31,426 nucleotides of DNA from JAZRUF01 sp045636205. GTDB taxonomy: Bacteria > Bacillota > Clostridia > Oscillospirales > JAAYXM01. The position numbers and the translations under genes are program-made. Below are positions 15,136-22,095 of this stretch, piece after piece. Each line of letters opens with the position of its first letter. The first letter of the stretch is position 1. The notes below the pieces were generated by a model. That model worked only from the letters and a program-made list of their open reading frames with translations, was not told the origin of the DNA and did no database searches. Location of the stretch: positions 1-31,426 of the forward strand of contig JAZTXE010000073.1 in the NCBI GenBank assembly GCA_045636205.1, read 5' to 3'.

Positions 15136-16758
15136 TTATATAATAGTTATATTAGGGAGCCCCTTTAAGCTGTCGCACAGCTCGTCAAGCTTCGAGTTAT
15201 CTTCTTTTTCTTCCTGAGGTTTTTGCGTTTTTATCATCACGTTAAAGCCCAAAACCTGCTTTGCGCACTCGCGCAATGGCTCCATATACTGACGCTCCTT
15301 GAGCATATCGGTTACGAGCGGATTTTCAACGCCCAAATAAAGCGTATTGTCACTCAGCTTCGCCTGAACACTGCGCAAGAGCGGGATTATACCCGGCGCC
15401 ATAACACTTTTTGCCGCGTCAAGAATTTTACCCCAAACCTCACCTGAATCGCTTGCGGGTACAGCCAGAGCCGAAGACTCTGCCTTTTCTTTGTTAACAA
15501 CCTCGGGTTCGACCGACTTTGCAACCGGTTGCGGCGCGCTTACTTCCCTCTTGGGTGCCACAGCCTTGGGCGGCTCTGACATCTGAACAACCGGCATTGC
15601 CACAGCCCCTGCCACAGGCGGATTTTTCTCCAATCTCGTAACACGCTCATTGAGCGCGTATAAATCCTTTTCAATCGAGCTTTCGCACAGCTTAATCATG
15701 CACAGCTCGGCATCTATGCGGCGATTCGCGCTGTGGCTTATCGTCGCCATTGTGCGAGATATGGTATCAACGCAGAAAATAAGCTGCTTGGCTTCAAATT
15801 TAGATGTCAGCTCGGAAAACGCCTTCTCGTCATACGATGCGGCAATTCGGGATACACGCGCATCCGGCGCGGTTTTAAGCACGAGAATATCGCGCATGCA
15901 TGCGCTCAGCTCATTTAACACGGATATAAGGTCGCGTCCGTTATTATACGCTTGCGTAAGCTGCTCAAGCGCGGCTGAGACATCGCGCGCGGCAATCGCC
16001 TCAAGCATTGCGACAAGAACAGACGAGCCTGCAAGGCCGACCGCGTCCTCAACCGTCTCAACCGAGACATCACCTTGGGAAAATGATGCGCACTGGTCAA
16101 AAATTGAAAGTGCGTCACGCATGCCGCCGTCTGCAATACGCGCTATAAAATCCGCGGCATCCTTACTTATTTTTATATTTTCGTTCTGTGATACAAACTG
16201 AAGTCTCTCGCTTATCTCGGGCGCGGTAATTCGCTTGAACGTAAATCTCTGGCAACGGGATAGAATGGTCGCCGGCACTTTGTGAAGCTCGGTGGTTGCA
16301 AGTATGAATATTACGTGCTCTGGCGGCTCTTCGAGTATTTTAAGCAGCGCGTTAAACGCACTGGATGAGAACATATGAACCTCATCTATAATATATACTC
16401 TTTTGCGCGCGGCGGCAGGTGAGTATATCGCCTCATCCCGCAGCTCGCGCACGCCGTCAACGCCGTTGTTTGACGCTGCATCTATTTCAACTACATCCAA
16501 AATACTTCCGTCATTTATTCCGCGGCAGGTCTCGCACTCGTTGCACGGGTCACCGCCCACCGGGTTCTGACAGTTTACCGCTTTAGCCAAAATTTTTGCG
16601 CACGTGGTCTTTCCCGTACCGCGCGAGCCCGCAAACAAATATGCATGCGAAAGGCGTGAAGACTCAATTTGCGCTTTTAAAGTATCCGTAACCGCGGACT
16701 GACCGACTACATCTGAAAAAGCCTGCGGTCTCCATTTGCGATAAAGAGCCTGATACAT
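15136..16758 (-). CDS. dnaX: DNA polymerase III subunit gamma/tau
   Basis: This 540-residue clamp-loader ATPase drives loading of the beta sliding clamp. It begins MYQALYRKWRPQAFSDVVGQ, has Walker A GSRGTGKTTCAK, a four-cysteine zinc module (CQNPVGGDPCNECETC), Walker B VYIIDEVHMFS, sensor 1 ILATTE and the arginine-finger region SRCQRFTFKRI. Domain III follows to about residue 360. A variable linker rich in Pro, Val and Lys then leads to a folded C-terminal segment (GEVWGKILDAAKSVM...LYLGVENPLVTDMLKERQ). I saw no A-rich slippery heptamer of the E. coli kind. GGTGAG lies just upstream of the ATG at 16758. No separate promoter is visible between it and the SRP RNA gene. Confidence 0.98.
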   Translation of the reverse strand: MYQALYRKWRPQAFSDVVGQSAVTDTLKAQIESSRLSHAYLFAGSRGTGKTTCAKILAKAVNCQNPVGGDPCNECETCRGINDGSILDVVEIDAASNNGVDGVRELRDEAIYSPAAARKRVYIIDEVHMFSSSAFNALLKILEEPPEHVIFILATTELHKVPATILSRCQRFTFKRITAPEISERLQFVSQNENIKISKDAADFIARIADGGMRDALSIFDQCASFSQGDVSVETVEDAVGLAGSSVLVAMLEAIAARDVSAALEQLTQAYNNGRDLISVLNELSACMRDILVLKTAPDARVSRIAASYDEKAFSELTSKFEAKQLIFCVDTISRTMATISHSANRRIDAELCMIKLCESSIEKDLYALNERVTRLEKNPPVAGAVAMPVVQMSEPPKAVAPKREVSAPQPVAKSVEPEVVNKEKAESSALAVPASDSGEVWGKILDAAKSVMAPGIIPLLRSVQAKLSDNTLYLGVENPLVTDMLKERQYMEPLRECAKQVLGFNVMIKTQKPQEEKEDNSKLDELCDSLKGLPNITII

Positions 16759-16793
16759 AATAACTCACCAAACCCAATAAAAAAATAATTTAA

Positions 16794-17080
16794 CCTATCG
16801 CAAGACCGCACACCGGCTTTTGAATAGAGGGTATACACGGAATTTATGCAGTTAACTCAAGACCGGCATCCCCACGGCACACGCAGCTTACCGCTTAATG
16901 CTGCTCGGTTCCCCGCCTGACATGGTTCACGGAGCTGCGTTGCGCAGGACCTGTCTCTCATCGCCACTTACATAACCCGGCTGCACACCGACTACCCGAG
17001 AGTCGGAATTCATCCCTGCTGGAGCGGATTGCAGGTGCAGGGCACCGCTAACTCCCCGACTAGTGCGGCCTTGCCATAGG
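16794..17080 (-). ncRNA. ffs: Signal recognition particle RNA, large Alu-domain type
   Basis: On the minus strand the 5' and 3' ends pair over 18 bases (CCTATGGCAAGGCCGCAC with GTGCGGTCTTGCGATAGG). The Alu domain contains AGCGGTGCCCTGCACCTGCA, as in the Bacillus scRNA. The S domain has GGTCCTGCGCAACG, then GTCAGG, a GGAA tetraloop and AGCAGCATTAAGCGG, the Ffh-binding helix 8. The three pairs next to the tetraloop are CGG/CCG where Bacillus has UCC/GGA, so the helix is kept by compensation. The RNA of about 287 nt is the scaffold of SRP for membrane-protein targeting. Its place just upstream of dnaX repeats the Bacillus order. The closing helix is followed by a T7 run (TTATTTTTTTATT), which could terminate part of the transcripts and let others read into dnaX. 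Confidence 0.97.
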
Positions 17081-17094
17081 TTAAACTTATCCTT

Positions 17095-17123
17095 ATTATA
17101 ATATAGGATTATAATTTTATCAA
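17095..17123 (-). promoter_or_regulatory. Promoter of SRP RNA (and probably dnaX-ebfC-recR)
   Basis: On the minus strand, TTGATA (17118-17123) and TATAAT (17095-17100) are 17 bases apart, and transcription would begin just before the mature SRP RNA 5' end. It diverges from the tRNA-Pro promoter about 30 bases away. Confidence 0.85.
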
Positions 17124-17154
17124 CATCATATCCAAGAAAAAATAAATTTATTAC

Positions 17155-17183
17155 TTGCAAGAAACATATTTTGCTGATATAAT
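17155..17183 (+). promoter_or_regulatory. Promoter of the tRNA-Pro/tRNA-Val locus
   Basis: TTGCAA (17155-17160) and TATAAT (17178-17183) are 17 bases apart. It lies directly upstream of the tRNA-Pro 5' fragment at 17201, not of the intact tRNA-Pro, so the intact gene was probably pushed away from it. Confidence 0.75.
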
Positions 17184-17200
17184 ATATAGGCTTTAGTATA

Positions 17201-17220
17201 TTGAGGTGTGGCGCAATTGG
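17201..17220 (+). pseudogene. 5' fragment of tRNA-Pro (partial duplication)
   Basis: The bases from 17203 (GAGGTGTGGCGCAATTGG) are identical to the start of the intact tRNA-Pro at 17382. Similarity then stops in the D-loop, where GTAGCGCGCC is replaced by unrelated sequence. It cannot form a tRNA. It sits at the expected distance from the promoter at 17155-17183, so it may be the remnant of the original gene. Confidence 0.75.
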
Positions 17221-17380
17221 GGACGTTTCCCGGCGCCGCCTGTGGCGGATTAAGCAGGGAATAAGGAGTGGCAGCAACTTGGCGATTGGCAAGTTTGCTC
17301 GACAAACGCCGACAGAGCCTTAGTTGCAACAGGAAGCGCGCTGACAATTGCGCTCTTCATATTATTAAAATCTTATATAT
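17221..17380 (+). other. 160-base insert of unknown origin between tRNA-Pro fragment and intact tRNA-Pro
   Basis: This stretch is GC-richer than the surrounding spacers and packed with short inverted repeats: CCGCC-TGT-GGCGG near 17236, ACTTG/CAAGT near 17280, and GTTTG/CAAAC near 17295. I find no convincing gene in it. Its junction lies within a tRNA gene. It may be an inserted mini-element or a scar of tRNA gene duplication and loss. Confidence 0.45.
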
Positions 17381-17456
17381 CGAGGTGTGGCGCAATTGGT
17401 AGCGCGCCTGCTTTGGGAGCAGGATGCTGCAGGTTCGAGTCCTGTCACTTCGACCA
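17381..17456 (+). tRNA. tRNA-Pro (anticodon UGG)
   Basis: The 76-base gene has acceptor CGAGGTG/CACTTCG with one G-T pair, an anticodon arm CCTGC-TTTGGGA-GCAGG giving TGG, the TTCGAGT T-loop and an encoded CCA. A terminator hairpin follows at 17457-17492. Confidence 0.97.
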
Positions 17457-17494
17457 AGCAAAAGGCATATGCCTTTGCGTATGCCTTTTGCTTT
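17457..17494 (+). terminator. Hairpin terminator after tRNA-Pro
   Basis: AGCAAAAGGCATA (17457-17469) pairs with TATGCCTTTTGCT (17480-17492), followed by only a short TTTC. Its stability suggests some termination, yet tRNA-Val downstream has no obvious promoter of its own. Confidence 0.7.
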
Positions 17495-17515
17495 CAAATT
17501 TTCAGGATCTCGAAA

Positions 17516-17556
17516 GGCGGCTCTTGGCGAGGTGCCGGTGGCACGTCGCAACCGCC
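17516..17556. repeat. REP-like imperfect palindrome
   Basis: Nested inverted repeats GGCGG/CCGCC, TTG(G)CGA/TCGCAA and GTGCC/GGCAC fold around a GGT loop, giving 16 pairs with small bulges. A second hairpin, CTTTTC-CGCA-GAAAAG, follows at 17561-17576 and abuts the tRNA-Pro 3' copy. This looks like a mobile or dispersed palindromic repeat unit, but only one copy is certain in the window. Confidence 0.6.
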
Positions 17557-17576
17557 GTGGCTTTTCCGCAGAAAAG

Positions 17577-17598
17577 CGAGTCCTGTCACTTCGACCAA
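17577..17598 (+). repeat. 22-base direct repeat of the tRNA-Pro 3' end (att-like)
   Basis: Bases 17577-17598 are identical to 17436-17457, covering the T-arm 3' side, acceptor strand and CCA of tRNA-Pro. It ends two bases before tRNA-Val. A 119-base segment lies between the two copies. Duplicated tRNA 3' ends normally mark integration at a tRNA gene. Confidence 0.85.
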
Positions 17599-17600
17599 AT

Positions 17601-17676
17601 GGGAGCATAGCTCAGCTGGGAGAGCATCTGCCTTACAAGCAGAGGGTCACAGGTTCGAGCCCTGTTGTTCCCACCA
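17601..17676 (+). tRNA. tRNA-Val (anticodon UAC)
   Basis: The 76-base gene has acceptor GGGAGCA/TGTTCCC, D-arm GCTCAGCTGGGAGAGC, anticodon arm TCTGC-CTTACAA-GCAGA giving TAC, a TTCGAGC T-loop and an encoded CCA. Confidence 0.97.
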
Positions 17677-17678
17677 AA

Positions 17679-17714
17679 AAAAGGACATATGCCAATGCAT
17701 ATGTCCTTTTTTTT
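17679..17714 (+). terminator. Intrinsic terminator after tRNA-Val
   Basis: AAAAGGACATATGC (17679-17692) pairs with GCATATGTCCTTTT (17697-17710), followed by more T. It ends the tRNA transcript. Confidence 0.93.
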
Positions 17715-17740
17715 AACCTTCGTTTCCATCAAGTTTATTA

Positions 17741-17769
17741 TTGCTTTTTACCTTTTTTCATGCTATAAT
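17741..17769 (+). promoter_or_regulatory. Promoter of the PIG-L deacetylase gene
   Basis: TTGCTT (17741-17746) and TATAAT (17764-17769) are separated by 17 bases, about 50 bases upstream of the start codon. Confidence 0.75.
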
Positions 17770-17821
17770 CTGCATATCCGCCAACAGATACATTATTTTT
17801 TATAAAGCAGGTGAATTCAGA

Positions 17822-18526
17822 ATGAAGGTTTTAGCCATTATCTGTCATCCGGACGACATGGAGCTCACATGCGGGGGAACCCTGGTAAAATATAAAAAAG
17901 CAGGGCATGACGTTACGGTTTGCAACGTGGCAAACGGCAACATGGGGCATTACAAAATCCCGCCGGACGAGTTGCGTCAAATCAGGCGAAAAGAAGCTCA
18001 GGCAGCTTGCGATATTGCAGGTCTTAAATCAGTGACTGCGGACATTGATGATTTAACAATCAGCAGTGCAGATATGGAGCAGGTCAGAAAATTAGTAAAA
18101 ATCATACGCGAAGAAAAACCTGACCTGATTATCACCCATCATCCGGAGGATTACTGCTCCGACCACAGAGAGACCTCCAATCTTGCCTTTAAAGCATCCT
18201 TCGATGCAACCTGCCCGCACTTTATGCCCGAATGCGGAGACGCGGTCTCTTTAGCTGCGCTTTACTATGCCGATAACGATTGGGGCATCAATATGATACC
18301 AACCGAATACGTGGATATTTCCGACGAAATGGATACCAAAGAAAAAATGATGGCTTGCCATGAGAGCCAGCTCGTATGGCTTAAGGAGCATGACGGAATA
18401 GATGTAATCGCCGAACAGCGCAAATCCGCAGCATCCAGAGGTGCGCAGTGCGGAGTTGAATATGCTGAAGGCTTCACTCCCGCGCTTGTATCCGGAAGAC
18501 TCCGTCCATACAGATTATTGCCGTAA
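17822..18526 (+). CDS. PIG-L (LmbE-like) family zinc-dependent deacetylase
   Basis: This is a 234-residue PIG-L/LmbE family protein, zinc enzymes that remove N-acetyl groups from GlcNAc-type sugars or related compounds. The metal site motif is at the N-terminus (CHPDDMEL, His9 and Asp12), and DYCSDHRET carries the third ligand histidine. LVKYKKAGHDVTVCNVANGNMG follows as usual. ATG 17822 is seven bases after AGGTGA; a start at 17741 would lie inside the promoter and was rejected. It is monocistronic, between its own promoter and a terminator at 18549. The substrate is not predictable: BshB in bacillithiol synthesis is one family member, but close relatives in Clostridia are mostly uncharacterised. 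Confidence 0.92.
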   Translation: MKVLAIICHPDDMELTCGGTLVKYKKAGHDVTVCNVANGNMGHYKIPPDELRQIRRKEAQAACDIAGLKSVTADIDDLTISSADMEQVRKLVKIIREEKPDLIITHHPEDYCSDHRETSNLAFKASFDATCPHFMPECGDAVSLAALYYADNDWGINMIPTEYVDISDEMDTKEKMMACHESQLVWLKEHDGIDVIAEQRKSAASRGAQCGVEYAEGFTPALVSGRLRPYRLLP

Positions 18527-18534
18527 CAAAATAA

Positions 18535-18732
18535 CTACTCATATACATAAAGGGATATATGCTCTCGGCATATATCCCTTTTATCATGTCTTTTTATTAT
18601 TTCTCTACGGCATTTTGGGCAGCTTATTTTTATCCTTCCTTTTCCTTTTGGTACGCGTAAAACCGTTTTGCAATTTTTGCATTTGAAAAACCTATGTTTT
18701 TTTCGCTCTGACCACTGCTTTTGCATACACAT
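18535..18732 (-). CDS. Small zinc-ribbon protein (possibly a truncated remnant)
   Basis: The 65-residue frame contains a clear zinc ribbon, FFKCKNCKTVLRVP followed by ISCPKC, a CxxC-(about 17)-CxxC arrangement. Clostridial genomes often have the same KC-C-LRVP-GKG-I---CP-C ribbon at the end of small proteins with membrane segments. Here those segments are missing and a stop codon lies directly before the ATG. No good ribosome site precedes it. The last 20 residues are read through the PIG-L terminator hairpin, suggesting the original stop was lost. The ribbon is too well formed to be chance, but expression is uncertain. It may be a degraded gene. Confidence 0.5.
   Translation of the reverse strand: MCMQKQWSERKKHRFFKCKNCKTVLRVPKGKGRIKISCPKCRREIIKRHDKRDICREHISLYVYE
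18549..18583 (+). terminator. Intrinsic terminator after PIG-L deacetylase gene
   Basis: AAAGGGATATATGC (18549-18562) pairs with GCATATATCCCTTT (18568-18581), followed by TT. It overlaps the 3' part of the small minus-strand frame at 18535-18732. Confidence 0.88.
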
Positions 18733-18805
18733 TTAATTTTTTGTATAGATATACAAAATTTTGATTTTTTTATTTATTCTTATAGATTGCATATTTTTTT
18801 TATGC

Positions 18806-18811
18806 TATACT
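18806..18811 (+). promoter_or_regulatory. Possible extended -10 promoter of paaK
   Basis: TATACT is preceded by TG at the extended -10 position (ATGCTATACT). No good -35 hexamer lies 16-18 bases upstream. It is about 50 bases before the start codon. Confidence 0.4.
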
Positions 18812-18860
18812 ACTTTATAATAAAGCTCTTTAATTTGTTTTTTGAAAGGAACTGTTTTAC

Positions 18861-20162
18861 ATGGGAAACTATTATCAGCCGGAAATAGAGTGCGCATCAC
18901 CGGAGCAAATACGCGCATGGCAGGATGAGCGCCTTGTAAAAAACGTCCGCCACGCATATGATAATGTTGAATATTACCGCAACATGATGGATGAAAAAGG
19001 CGTTACGCCAGACGACATCAAAGGCGTTGCAGATTTACATAAGCTACCGTTTATCACAAAAGATGACCTGCGTGAAGCATATCCCTATGGACTTCTTGCA
19101 ACACCGCTTTCAGATGTTGTACGTATCCACTCGACCAGCGGCACTACCGGTCGCCGCGTCGTTGCATTTTACACCCAGCACGATATTGACCTTTGGGAAG
19201 ACTGCTGCGCCCGCGCGATAATGGCTGCCGGCGGCACCCGCGATGACGTGGTTCAGGTGGCTTACGGCTACGGTCTGTTTACCGGCGGTTCGGGTTTACA
19301 CGGCGGCTCGCACAAGGTCGGCGCAATGACTCTTCCGATGTCCTCAGGCAACACTGACCGCCAGCTCCAGTTTATGACAGATTTAGGTGCAACAATTCTG
19401 TGCTGCACCCCGTCATATGCGGCATATTTGGGTGAAAGCATCCGCGAGCAGGGACTCCGCGACCAGATAAAGCTCAAAGCCGGCATCTTCGGCGCTGAGG
19501 CATGGACTCAGGAAATGCGCCGTGACATTGAAAATGCACTCGGCATCAAAGCCTATGACATTTACGGTCTTACTGAAATATCCGGTCCGGGCGTCGCTTT
19601 CGAATGCGAGGCACAGGCCGGCATGCATATAAACGAGGACCACTTTATCGCTGAAATCATAAACCCGGAAACCGGCGAGGTTCTGCCCGATGGCGAAAAG
19701 GGCGAGTTGGTATTCACCTGCATCACCAAGCAGGCATTCCCGCTCATGCGCTACCGCACGCGTGACATCTGCGTGCTCTCGCGCGAGAAGTGTCCGTGCG
19801 GAAGAACTCATGTGAAGATGACAAAGCCTATGGGTCGCAGCGACGATATGTTAATCGTAAAGGGCGTAAACGTATTCCCGTCGCAGATTGAAACGGTTCT
19901 CCTCAACAAGGGCTATCCGGCAAACTATCAGATTATAGTCAGCCGTGTCAATAACAGCGATAAGTTAGAGGTTCAGGTCGAGATGACGCCTGAAATGTTC
20001 TCCGACTCCGCAAGCGAAGTCGCTGCACGGGAAAAAGAGCTTATTGATGCACTTAAGGCAATGCTCGGCATATACGCTAAAGTATCCCTGGTTGCACCAA
20101 AAACCATAACCCGCAGCGAGGGCAAAGCTGTTCGCATAATTGACCAGCGCAATCTTTACTAA
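18861..20162 (+). CDS. paaK: Phenylacetate-CoA ligase family AMP-forming enzyme
   Basis: This is a 433-residue adenylate-forming CoA ligase of the PaaK family, which activates phenylacetate or other aryl acids to CoA thioesters with ATP. It has the P-loop-like STSGTTGRRVVAFYT, the family block VAYGYGLFTGGSGLHGG, YGLTEISGPGVAFEC, and a cysteine motif CPCGRTHVKM. The C-terminal lid has GRSDDMLIVKGVNVFPSQIE. Length is typical. AAAGGA lies ten bases before the ATG. The ACT-domain gene starts 29 bases after its stop, a pairing common in anaerobes. In those organisms the ligase is often tied to 2-oxoacid:ferredoxin oxidoreductases that degrade aromatic amino acids, but the indolepyruvate enzyme is not in this window. 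Confidence 0.95.
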   Translation: MGNYYQPEIECASPEQIRAWQDERLVKNVRHAYDNVEYYRNMMDEKGVTPDDIKGVADLHKLPFITKDDLREAYPYGLLATPLSDVVRIHSTSGTTGRRVVAFYTQHDIDLWEDCCARAIMAAGGTRDDVVQVAYGYGLFTGGSGLHGGSHKVGAMTLPMSSGNTDRQLQFMTDLGATILCCTPSYAAYLGESIREQGLRDQIKLKAGIFGAEAWTQEMRRDIENALGIKAYDIYGLTEISGPGVAFECEAQAGMHINEDHFIAEIINPETGEVLPDGEKGELVFTCITKQAFPLMRYRTRDICVLSREKCPCGRTHVKMTKPMGRSDDMLIVKGVNVFPSQIETVLLNKGYPANYQIIVSRVNNSDKLEVQVEMTPEMFSDSASEVAAREKELIDALKAMLGIYAKVSLVAPKTITRSEGKAVRIIDQRNLY

Positions 20163-20191
20163 ATTATATATTGAGAAAGAGGTGTTCTTAA

Positions 20192-20623
20192 ATGACCGTT
20201 AAACAAATCTCCGTTTTCGTAGAAAACAAACCCGGTCGTCTTGCAGAATTCACAAACGTGCTACGCAACAACAATATTGACATGCGTGCGCTCTCAATGG
20301 CAGAAACACCGGATTTCGGAATTTTAAGAGTAATTGTAAACGACCCGTTTGAAACCGCTTGCGTGCTCAAGGATGCAGGGTATATCGCCTCTATCACTCC
20401 GGTACTCGCGGTCAAAGTAGCTGACGAGCCGGGAAGCTTATTTAAAATACTCGATATACTCGCCGAAGCTGATATAAACCTTGAGTACACCTACGCATTC
20501 TTAACCCGTGAAAAGGACTCCGCATATATTATTCTCCGCGTTGAGGATAACGATAAGGCAGCAGAGGTCCTGTCCAAAAACGGTGTAACACTTATCTCGC
20601 AGGATAAACTTTCAAGTCTTTAA
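20192..20623 (+). CDS. Tandem ACT-domain protein, probable amino-acid-sensing regulator
   Basis: This 143-residue protein consists of two ACT domains and nothing else. The first begins KQISVFVENKPGRLAEFTNVLRNNNIDMRALSM and the second KVADEPGSLFKILDILAEADINLEYTYAF; both have the glycine-turn (KPGRL, EPGSL) that binds amino acids. Stand-alone ACT pairs like this are usual partners of paaK in anaerobes, so it may adjust the ligase to amino-acid supply. This is inferred from context. The ribosome site AAAGAGGTG lies upstream, and a strong terminator follows. Confidence 0.92.
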   Translation: MTVKQISVFVENKPGRLAEFTNVLRNNNIDMRALSMAETPDFGILRVIVNDPFETACVLKDAGYIASITPVLAVKVADEPGSLFKILDILAEADINLEYTYAFLTREKDSAYIILRVEDNDKAAEVLSKNGVTLISQDKLSSL

Positions 20624-20634
20624 AGTGTACTTTT

Positions 20635-20667
20635 CACCCGCAGTTATACACTGCGGGTGTTTTTTTC
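20635..20667 (+). terminator. Intrinsic terminator of paaK-ACT operon
   Basis: CACCCGCAGT (20635-20644) pairs with ACTGCGGGTG (20650-20659), followed by T7. Confidence 0.95.
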
Positions 20668-20678
20668 TTCAAAATCCA

Positions 20679-20707
20679 TTGTTAATTTCCATAAGTTGTG
20701 ATATAAT
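20679..20707 (+). promoter_or_regulatory. Promoter of glnA operon
   Basis: TTGTTA (20679-20684) and TATAAT (20702-20707) are separated by 17 bases, 40 bases before the start codon. I see no clear palindromic GlnR-type operator. Confidence 0.82.
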
Positions 20708-20747
20708 ATCTTGATTACTTTAATCAGTGTCTTAAAGGAGTGTTCAT

Positions 20748-22079
20748 ATGAGTAATTATACAAAAGAGGATATCAGGCGCTTGGTGGCAGAAAACCATGT
20801 CAAGTTTATCCGCCTGCAATTTACCGATATTTTCGGAACACTTAAAAATATATCTATAACCGATAAGCAGCTTGAGCGCGCACTCAATAACGAGTGTATG
20901 TTTGACGGCTCATCCATTGAGGGTTTTGTGCGTATTGAGGAGTCGGATATGTATTTGTATCCGGACCTTAATTCCTTTGTCATCTTCCCATGGATGGACG
21001 GTGAAAACCGCGTTGCCCGCCTTATCTGCGATGTTTACGGTCCTGACCGCAAACCCTTCGAAGGCGACCCGCGTTACGTATTAAAGCGCGTTTTAAGCCA
21101 AGCCGCGGAGATGGGATTTACCTTCAACGTAGGTCCGGAAGCGGAGTTTTTCCTCTTTAAAACCGATGAGCACGGAAAGCCCACCAATATAATCCACGAC
21201 GAAGCGGGTTATTTTGATTTGGGTCCGGTTGACCCGGGCGAGCCGGTACGCCGCGAAATGTGCCTTGCTCTTGAGGATATGGGCTTTGAAATCGAAGCCT
21301 CGCACCATGAGGTGGCGGACAGCCAGCATGAGATTGACTTTAAGTACGGCGAAGCATTGGCAACCGCTGATAATATAATGACCTTTAAATTAGCGGTAAA
21401 AACCATCGCCCAGCGCAACGGTCTGCATGCGACCTTCATGCCCAAGCCGATTTTTGGCATCTGCGGCTCAGGCATGCATATAAATATGTCGCTTACGCGT
21501 GACGGCAAGAATGCATTCTATGATGAGAATGACAAGCTCGGCCTGAGCCAGACCGCATATCAGTTTATTGCAGGTGTTCTTGAGCACATCAAGGGTATGA
21601 CCTGTATTACAAACCCGCTTGTAAATTCTTACAAGCGTCTGGTTCCGGGTTATGAAGCACCTGTTTATATCGCATGGAGTGCCAGAAACCGCAGCCCGCT
21701 CATTCGTATCCCGACCTCCCGCGGTGCAGGCACACGCATTGAGCTTCGAAATCCCGACCCGTCTGCAAACCCGTATCTGGCAATCGCAACCGCTCTTGCC
21801 GCAGGCCTTGACGGAATTAAACGCAAACTTACGCCTCCGCCGAGTGTGGACTGCAATATATATGTTATGTCACCCGATGAGCGTCAGGCTGCTAATATCC
21901 ACGACCTGCCGCGAAACCTCAAGGAAGCTGTTGCTGCACTCAAGCAGGATGAGCTTATAAAGAACACGTTAGGTCCGCATATATTTGAAAAATATGTCAA
22001 AGCTAAAGAATTAGAATGGGGCGAATACACTTCCAACGTTCATCAGTGGGAAGTTGACCGCTATTTGATTAAATACTAA
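20748..22079 (+). CDS. glnA: Glutamine synthetase, type I (GSI-alpha)
   Basis: This 443-residue enzyme makes glutamine from glutamate, ammonia and ATP. It shows the beta-Grasp N-terminal domain (FIRLQFTDIFGTLKNISI), the FDGSSIEGF loop, metal ligands in GPEAEFFLF and ASHHEVADSQHEIDF, the ATP region KPIFGICGSGMHINMSL, the glutamate flap NPLVNSYKRLVPGYEAPVYIAWS and RIPTSRGAGTRIELRNPDPSANPYLA. Its length and the lack of the adenylylation tyrosine loop (NIHDLPRNLKEA in its place) put it in the Firmicutes GSI-alpha group, regulated by feedback rather than adenylylation. AAAGGAG precedes the ATG. asnA starts 16 bases after its stop, so both ammonia-fixing enzymes are likely co-transcribed. Confidence 0.98.
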   Translation: MSNYTKEDIRRLVAENHVKFIRLQFTDIFGTLKNISITDKQLERALNNECMFDGSSIEGFVRIEESDMYLYPDLNSFVIFPWMDGENRVARLICDVYGPDRKPFEGDPRYVLKRVLSQAAEMGFTFNVGPEAEFFLFKTDEHGKPTNIIHDEAGYFDLGPVDPGEPVRREMCLALEDMGFEIEASHHEVADSQHEIDFKYGEALATADNIMTFKLAVKTIAQRNGLHATFMPKPIFGICGSGMHINMSLTRDGKNAFYDENDKLGLSQTAYQFIAGVLEHIKGMTCITNPLVNSYKRLVPGYEAPVYIAWSARNRSPLIRIPTSRGAGTRIELRNPDPSANPYLAIATALAAGLDGIKRKLTPPPSVDCNIYVMSPDERQAANIHDLPRNLKEAVAALKQDELIKNTLGPHIFEKYVKAKELEWGEYTSNVHQWEVDRYLIKY

Positions 22080-22095
22080 GATTGGACTGAGTTTT

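Noticed and set aside
15136..16758. Programmed frameshift in dnaX as in E. coli
   Set aside because: No A-AAA-AAG-type heptamer with a downstream stem was found at the linker; A-rich codons near the end lack the pattern.
17357..17768. Several small frames across tRNA-Pro and tRNA-Val
   Set aside because: They are translations of tRNA genes and spacers, a common annotation artefact.
20624..20747. T-box or riboswitch before glnA-asnA
   Set aside because: Only 40 bases separate the promoter from the start codon, which is too short for a T-box or a known aptamer.
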